DNA of 64,000 bases from Rhodobacteraceae bacterium F11138. Lineage in GTDB: Bacteria > Pseudomonadota > Alphaproteobacteria > Rhodobacterales > Rhodobacteraceae. The stretch spans positions 1 to 64,000 of the forward strand of contig JAEKDP010000009.1 of NCBI GenBank assembly GCA_016521575.1, read 5' to 3'. The notes beneath the pieces are model-generated. The model saw nothing but the letters and a program-made list of their open reading frames with translations, searched no databases and had not been told where the DNA came from. The translations under genes were made by a program, and so were the position numbers. Each line of letters begins with the position of its first letter. Position 1 is the first letter of the stretch. Positions 59,536-64,000 of this stretch are shown one piece after another.

Positions 59536-60492
59536 TCAAAGATCCAGCTTCAGCCGGGGTGACTTTGCGCGGCTGACGCAGATCTGCATGACCTTGCCGC
59601 TGGTGCGTTCAGCATCCGACAACACCACGTCGCGATGGTCGGGGATGCCTTCCAGAACGTCGGTCTGACAGATGCCGCAGTCACCCCGCTGGCAATCATA
59701 TATCAGATCCTCGCCCGCCTCTTCGAGCACGTCGATGATGCTGCGCCCGGGCGGGATGACATGGACCTCGCCGCTCGAAGCCAGCTCGACCTCAAAGGCG
59801 GTGTCGCCCTCCTGGTCCGCCGGGGCATCGAACAGTTCGAAATGGATGTGGTCCTTGTCGTATCCCGCGCCGACCGCCAGTTCGCGCAGCGCCTCGATCA
59901 TCGGCTTGGGACCACAGACATGAAACTGCGCCGCGTCATCGGCGCTGGCGACGATCGCAGCCAGATCCAGTGGACCACCGGCCTGATCGTCCAGATGCAG
60001 CCTGAAGGCATCGCCATGCTGTTCAGCCAGACGTTCCGCAAACGCCGCTGCGCCCTGATTGCGCACGGCATAGTGCAGCACATAGGGCCGTCCACCGGCC
60101 CTGAGAGCGGTGGCCATGGAGATCATCGGCGTGATCCCGATCCCCCCGGCGATCAGAACCACCGGGCCATCGCCGCCCGCCAACGCAAAATCGTTTTTTG
60201 GAACACTGGCGCGCAGGCTGTCCCCTTCGGCCAGATCATGCATGTATCGCGACCCGCCCCGGCTTTCGGGTTCAAGCCGGATGCCCAGACGATAGTGATC
60301 CGGCGCATCACAGGCCGCGTCGAAATCAATCAGGGAATAGGGCCGATCATCGCCATCCGGTAAATGGATTCGCATATGTGCACCGGGGGTGAACCCCGGC
60401 AGGGCCGCGCCATCGGCCTGCACGAGAACGACTGATCGTATCGCATCCGCAGAGCATTCGATTCGCGCAACTTTCAGTGCTATATCAGTCAT
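59536..60492 (-). CDS. Oxygenase reductase, phthalate-dioxygenase-reductase (VanB-like) type
   Basis: 318 residues: flavin domain with RPYSLID (about 51-57), NAD domain with VVLIAGGIGITPMISMA, and a C-terminal [2Fe-2S] ferredoxin with YDCQRGDCGICQ (C-x4-C-x2-C) and a distant fourth Cys in MQICVSR. This class IA layout passes electrons from NADH to a Rieske oxygenase. First gene of the eight-gene operon; divergent from the third TRAP system. Confidence 0.93.
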   Translation of the reverse strand: MTDIALKVARIECSADAIRSVVLVQADGAALPGFTPGAHMRIHLPDGDDRPYSLIDFDAACDAPDHYRLGIRLEPESRGGSRYMHDLAEGDSLRASVPKNDFALAGGDGPVVLIAGGIGITPMISMATALRAGGRPYVLHYAVRNQGAAAFAERLAEQHGDAFRLHLDDQAGGPLDLAAIVASADDAAQFHVCGPKPMIEALRELAVGAGYDKDHIHFELFDAPADQEGDTAFEVELASSGEVHVIPPGRSIIDVLEEAGEDLIYDCQRGDCGICQTDVLEGIPDHRDVVLSDAERTSGKVMQICVSRAKSPRLKLDL

Positions 60493-60570
60493 TTGATCAC
60501 TCTACTGGAGTTCCGGGTACGGGCATCTTGCTGTGCGAAACATGAATGGCCAGGTGTTTTCCTGTCAAGG

Positions 60571-60582
60571 TTTAAGTTTAAA
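60571..60582. promoter_or_regulatory. Short palindrome in the divergent oxygenase/TRAP promoter region
   Basis: TTTAAGTTTAAA has 5-bp arms (TTTAA/TTAAA) around 2 nt, inside the 176-bp region between the oxygenase reductase (minus) and the TRAP binding protein (plus). The MarR protein at the end of the TRAP operon is a possible binder. Only suggestive. Confidence 0.3.
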
Positions 60583-60668
60583 ATGATGCAATTTCATGTT
60601 TTTCTTGCGCGGCGCGCATTTTTCGTCCTAGGCTTGAGAAAAATCGATTCACAACAGGGAAACACGAA

Positions 60669-61694
60669 ATGAAATCATTGATCGGAACCATCACCGCGGG
60701 CACCTTTGCACTGGCTGCCCTGACCGGCATGGCCAGCGCCGCGGACACCACGCTGCGTCTGTCGAACTGGCTGCCGCCCTCGCATCCCATCGTCAAGGAT
60801 ATCGTGATGCCCTGGGCCGACAACGTGGCCCAAGCCACCAATGGCCGTGTCGAGGTCGAAATCCTGGCCGCGCCGCTGGGACCGCCACCGGCGCATTTCG
60901 ACCTTGCGGCCACCGGCGCGGCGGATGTGACCTTTGCGCCGCACGGGTACACGCCCGGCCGTTTCGGATTGACCGATATTGCGGAACTGCCGCTGATCAC
61001 CCCCAGTTCAACGGCGCTTTCGGTTGCCTATCAGCGCGTCTATGAAAGCCTGCTGGCCGCTTCGGGCGAACACAACGGGGTCAAGGTTCTGTCGGTCTGG
61101 ACCCATGGGCCGGGGCATCTGTTCACCACCGGTGCCGATGTGTCGCCGCTGGACTCGGTCGAGGGGCTGAAAATCCGCGTCGGCGGCCCCCTGCCCAGCC
61201 TGTTGGCGGAACAGATGGGCATGGTCCCGCTGCAATCGCCTTCGACACAAACCTACGAGATCCTGTCGGGCGGCGTCGCGGATGCGATCTATTTTCCATA
61301 TGAATCCGTCACCTTCTTCAATCTCGACAAATTGCTGAACAAGGCGCTGCGCGTCGATGGCGGGCTGTACAACACGTCCTTCTTCATGGCGATGAACCAG
61401 GCCAAATGGGACAGCCTGTCGGACGAAGACAAAACCGCCATTGAACAGGTGTCGGGCGAAGCCCTGGCGCGGATGGCCGGTCAGGCCTGGGACAAGGCCG
61501 ATGCGGCCGGTCTGGCGGCGATGCAGGGTGTCGTGGACTTCCACGATGCCAGCGATGAAGAAATCGCGCAGATCCGTGAACTGGCCCAGCCCCTCTATGA
61601 CAAGGTGCGCGCCAAATACGAAGAAAAAGGCGTCGATTTTGACGCCGCCCTGGCGATGCTCAAGGAAGAGACCGCCAAGGTTGCAGCCGAATGA
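60669..61694 (+). CDS. TRAP transporter substrate-binding protein (DctP type), third system
   Basis: 341 residues with signal peptide (KSLIGTITAGTFALAALTG, cleavage after ASA near 24). The mature part reads TTLRLSNWLPPSHPIVKDIVMPWADNV, with LDSVEGLKIRVGGPLPSLLAEQMGM in the ligand region. Ribosome binding site ACAGGGAAACACGAA. Transcribed away from the oxygenase operon and likely to import its substrate, perhaps an aromatic acid. Confidence 0.9.
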   Translation: MKSLIGTITAGTFALAALTGMASAADTTLRLSNWLPPSHPIVKDIVMPWADNVAQATNGRVEVEILAAPLGPPPAHFDLAATGAADVTFAPHGYTPGRFGLTDIAELPLITPSSTALSVAYQRVYESLLAASGEHNGVKVLSVWTHGPGHLFTTGADVSPLDSVEGLKIRVGGPLPSLLAEQMGMVPLQSPSTQTYEILSGGVADAIYFPYESVTFFNLDKLLNKALRVDGGLYNTSFFMAMNQAKWDSLSDEDKTAIEQVSGEALARMAGQAWDKADAAGLAAMQGVVDFHDASDEEIAQIRELAQPLYDKVRAKYEEKGVDFDAALAMLKEETAKVAAE

Positions 61695-62209
61695 ACATCT
61701 CCGGTCGGGACCGCGCCAGCGCGGGGCGCGGTCTGCGCCGCAACCTGCGCCGGGTCACCGCGATCCTGACCGGGGCACTTCTGCTGGCGCTGACGGCTGT
61801 CACGCTGGTGGACGTGCTGGGGCGCTATTTCTTCAACAGCCCCTTGTCCGGCGGGTCCGAACTGACCGAACTTCTGGTCATGGCCGTGGTGTTCGCCGGG
61901 CTGCCCGCGATCTGCCTGGATGACGGCCATATCACCGTCGATCTGTTCACCGGGCATCTGCGCGGCGCGGCGCATGTCGCGCAGACCACGGTTGCGCGGC
62001 TGGTGGTTGCGATCATGCTGGCGCTGATCGCCGTTGAAATGTGGCAGCACGGCGACCGGCTGGCCAGCTATGGCGAAACCACCATCTACCTGAGATTTCC
62101 GCTGGGCCCGGTGGCCTGGCTCGCGGCCGCGATCTGTGGCGCTTCGGCGTTGATCGTGTTGTTTCTGGCCCTGACCCGCGCCCCGCGCGGACGCCCCGAG
62201 GAATTCTGA
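61691..62209 (+). CDS. TRAP transporter small permease subunit (DctQ type), third system
   Basis: 172 residues with four membrane helices after a basic N-terminus (GRGLRRNLRRVTAILTGALL). The VDVLGRYFFNSPLSGGSELTELLVM pattern is typical. ATGA overlap with dctP; its stop is directly followed by the dctM ATG. Confidence 0.88.
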   Translation: MNISGRDRASAGRGLRRNLRRVTAILTGALLLALTAVTLVDVLGRYFFNSPLSGGSELTELLVMAVVFAGLPAICLDDGHITVDLFTGHLRGAAHVAQTTVARLVVAIMLALIAVEMWQHGDRLASYGETTIYLRFPLGPVAWLAAAICGASALIVLFLALTRAPRGRPEEF

Positions 62210-63496
62210 ATGGACTGGCCAATCGGATTGATGATCCTGCTGGCGGCAATCTTCGCCGGCATCCCGATCGCATTCGCACTGTCCGCCGTGGGCGTGATCG
62301 GAGTCATCAGCATCATTGGTGTCGATCCGGCCCTGGCGATGCTGGGGCAGATCTATTTCGACTCCGGGCGCAGCTATACCCTGTCGGTGGTGCCACTGTT
62401 CCTGCTGATGGGCAATTTCATCGTGCAATCGGGCATCGCCGCCGAACTCTACGACGCGGCCAATGCCTGGCTGCGGCACCGCAAGGGCGGTCTGGCCATG
62501 GCCACGATCGTTGCATGTGCCGGTTTTTCATCGGTCTGCGGTTCATCGCTGGCCACCACCGCCACCATGGGGCGGCTCAGCCTGCCGGCGATGCGGCGCT
62601 ATGGCTATTCGGACCGTCTGGCGGCGGCCAGCGTCGCCGCTGGCGGCACTCTGGGCATCCTGATCCCGCCCTCGGTGATCCTGGTGATCTATGGCATTCT
62701 GACGCAACAGGACATTGGCAAACTGTTTCTGGCCGGGCTGCTTCCCGGATTGATCGGCGTGTTCTTCTATCTCGCGGCGGTGCGGATTTCGCTGCTGGTT
62801 CACCCCGAAAGCTTCGATGTGCTGGAAAAACTGCCCCTGCGCGACCGGCTCAGGGCGCTCCGGGGCGTCGCGGGCGCGCTTGTGCTGTTCATCTTCGTGC
62901 TGGGCGGCATCTATATCGGGGTCTTCACGGCAACCGAAGCGGCGGGCATGGGGGCCGGCGGGGCGATCCTGATCACGGCATTGCGCGGAAAACTGACCTG
63001 GCACGCGACCCTGGAGACCCTGTTTGACAGCGCCAAAACCACGGCGGTGATGTTCTTTATCCTGTTCGGCGCGCTGTATTTTCTGAACTATGTCAACCTG
63101 TCGGGCCTCAGCACCGATCTGCGCGGCTGGGTGTTCAGCCTGGGCGCAAGCCCGCTGACCGTGATTGCAATGACTGTCGCCCTGTTCCTGGTGCTGGGGT
63201 GTTTGCTGGAAAGCCTGTCGATGATCCTGTTGACGGTTCCGGTCCTGTTTCCCATCGTGACCGATCTGGGGTTCGATCCGATCTGGTTCGGCATCTTCGT
63301 CGTCGTGGCCACGGAACTCAGCTATATCACCCCGCCCATCGGCCTGAACGTCTTTGTCATGCGAATCGTCGCCCCCGAGATCCCGCTGGGGAAGGTATTT
63401 GCCGGCATCCTGCCATTCGTTCTGGTCGATCTTCTGCGGCTGTTGCTGCTGATATTCGTGCCTGCGCTGGCATTGATCATTCCCAACAGCATGTAG
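62210..63496 (+). CDS. TRAP transporter large permease subunit (DctM type), third system
   Basis: 428 residues, mostly membrane-embedded, with VPLFLLMGNFIVQSGIA, CAGFSSVCGSSLATTATMG and LIPPSVILVIYGILTQQ, all DctM signatures. No gap to dctQ. Confidence 0.92.
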   Translation: MDWPIGLMILLAAIFAGIPIAFALSAVGVIGVISIIGVDPALAMLGQIYFDSGRSYTLSVVPLFLLMGNFIVQSGIAAELYDAANAWLRHRKGGLAMATIVACAGFSSVCGSSLATTATMGRLSLPAMRRYGYSDRLAAASVAAGGTLGILIPPSVILVIYGILTQQDIGKLFLAGLLPGLIGVFFYLAAVRISLLVHPESFDVLEKLPLRDRLRALRGVAGALVLFIFVLGGIYIGVFTATEAAGMGAGGAILITALRGKLTWHATLETLFDSAKTTAVMFFILFGALYFLNYVNLSGLSTDLRGWVFSLGASPLTVIAMTVALFLVLGCLLESLSMILLTVPVLFPIVTDLGFDPIWFGIFVVVATELSYITPPIGLNVFVMRIVAPEIPLGKVFAGILPFVLVDLLRLLLLIFVPALALIIPNSM

Positions 63497-63500
63497 CGAT

Positions 63501-63974
63501 ATGCAAAGCACCACCCTGCCCCCCGAACCAGAAAGCGACCACCGCCCGCTTCTGCCGGACTATCTGCTTTTTCAGCTTGCCGCCGCCAGCGACGCCGCCA
63601 GCGCGGAATTCCACGTCCAGGTGCGCCAGAACGGGTTGCGCGTTCCGGAATACCGGGCGCTGGTCTGCCTGCATGACGAAGACGGGCTGATGGTGACCCG
63701 GCTTGCCGATCTTGCGCTGATGGAGCAATCGCGCATGACCCGGGTTGTGCTGCAGATGGACGAAGCGGGTCTGGTGCGCCGGGCGGACGACCCCCGCGAC
63801 CGGCGGCGGGTCCGGGTGTACCTGACAGCCAAAGGCAGGGCGCTGGCCAGACGCATGGTCGCGCACGCGCGCGCGCACGAAGCCAGCGTGCTGGGCCTGC
63901 TGCCCGCCGACGACCGCGACCGGCTGAAATCGCTGCTGGCGGATCTGCTGGATGTGCTGTCCGCACAAACCTGA
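63501..63974 (+). CDS. MarR family transcriptional regulator
   Basis: 157 residues. Winged helix with recognition segment LMVTRLADLALMEQSRMTRVVLQMDEAGLVRR-type core (key part MEQSRMTRVVLQMDEAGL) and wing DDPRDRRRVRVYLTAKGRALA. It begins 4 nt after dctM, so it is probably co-transcribed with the TRAP genes and may regulate the divergent oxygenase operon. It is not closely similar to the other two MarR proteins in the window. Confidence 0.9.
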   Translation: MQSTTLPPEPESDHRPLLPDYLLFQLAAASDAASAEFHVQVRQNGLRVPEYRALVCLHDEDGLMVTRLADLALMEQSRMTRVVLQMDEAGLVRRADDPRDRRRVRVYLTAKGRALARRMVAHARAHEASVLGLLPADDRDRLKSLLADLLDVLSAQT

Positions 63975-64000
63975 GCATCCGGCAGCGCCCAAAGGTGAAA

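Overview
The window looks like chromosomal DNA of a marine alphaproteobacterium of the family Rhodobacteraceae (Roseobacter group). The rrn operon has the order 16S, tRNA-Ile, tRNA-Ala, 23S, 5S, tRNA-fMet. Its 23S gene carries an extra hairpin-rich insertion near its 5' end, as is common in this class. The protein genes are GC-rich, heavily ATGA-coupled, and include three TRAP transporters and one Liv-type ABC transporter in 57 kb. I base the taxonomy on this gene content and did not run a search.

Layout. 1-6230: rrn operon on the minus strand, with leader and a likely promoter near 6042-6070. 6231-15960: a self-contained uptake and catabolism locus, with an XRE-cupin regulator, an FAD oxidase, a TRAP transporter (order M-P-Q), two M81/MlrC-type metallohydrolases, an alpha/beta hydrolase and an ornithine cyclodeaminase homologue. 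Related palindromes lie at 6895-6930 and 15923-15948. 16039-21520: thiamine biosynthesis operon thiC-thiO-thiS-thiG-thiE-thiF behind a TPP riboswitch. 21604-28831: minus-strand group with a formamidase-like hydrolase, a Liv-type ABC transporter, a cupin and a flavin monooxygenase.

28973-40310: plus-strand operons for CoA-dependent aerobic breakdown of an aminoaromatic acid, most likely 2-aminobenzoate (anthranilate). They encode a MarR regulator, enoyl-CoA hydratase, acyl-CoA dehydrogenase, aryl-CoA ligase, a cupin/FMO pair under an AraC regulator, a fused flavin monooxygenase/old-yellow-enzyme protein, SDR, 4HBT thioesterase and a Rid protein. A 17-bp identical promoter element precedes both the marR operon and the fused-enzyme operon. 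40359-45686: indolepyruvate oxidoreductase-type iorA-iorB, a second MarR gene and a cyclase (KynB-like fold).

46384-52160 (plus): opine-dehydrogenase-like protein, 3-hydroxyacyl-CoA dehydrogenase, a TRAP transporter and a racemase-family protein lacking both catalytic cysteines. 52168-60492 (minus): an eight-gene tightly coupled operon with a Rieske ring-hydroxylating oxygenase (reductase, alpha, beta), an acyl-CoA ligase, a thiolase-fold protein without the nucleophilic cysteine, a DUF35/degenerate-SDR fusion, a cyclase and an SDR. 60669-63974 (plus): a third TRAP transporter and a MarR regulator.

Taken together, the window is a catabolic island for aromatic and amino-acid-like compounds. 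The strongest candidates for undescribed biology are the oxygenase/thiolase/DUF35-pseudoSDR operon with its TRAP transporters, and the XRE-cupin regulon with two M81 hydrolases. I saw no phage, IS transposase, CRISPR array or defence system.
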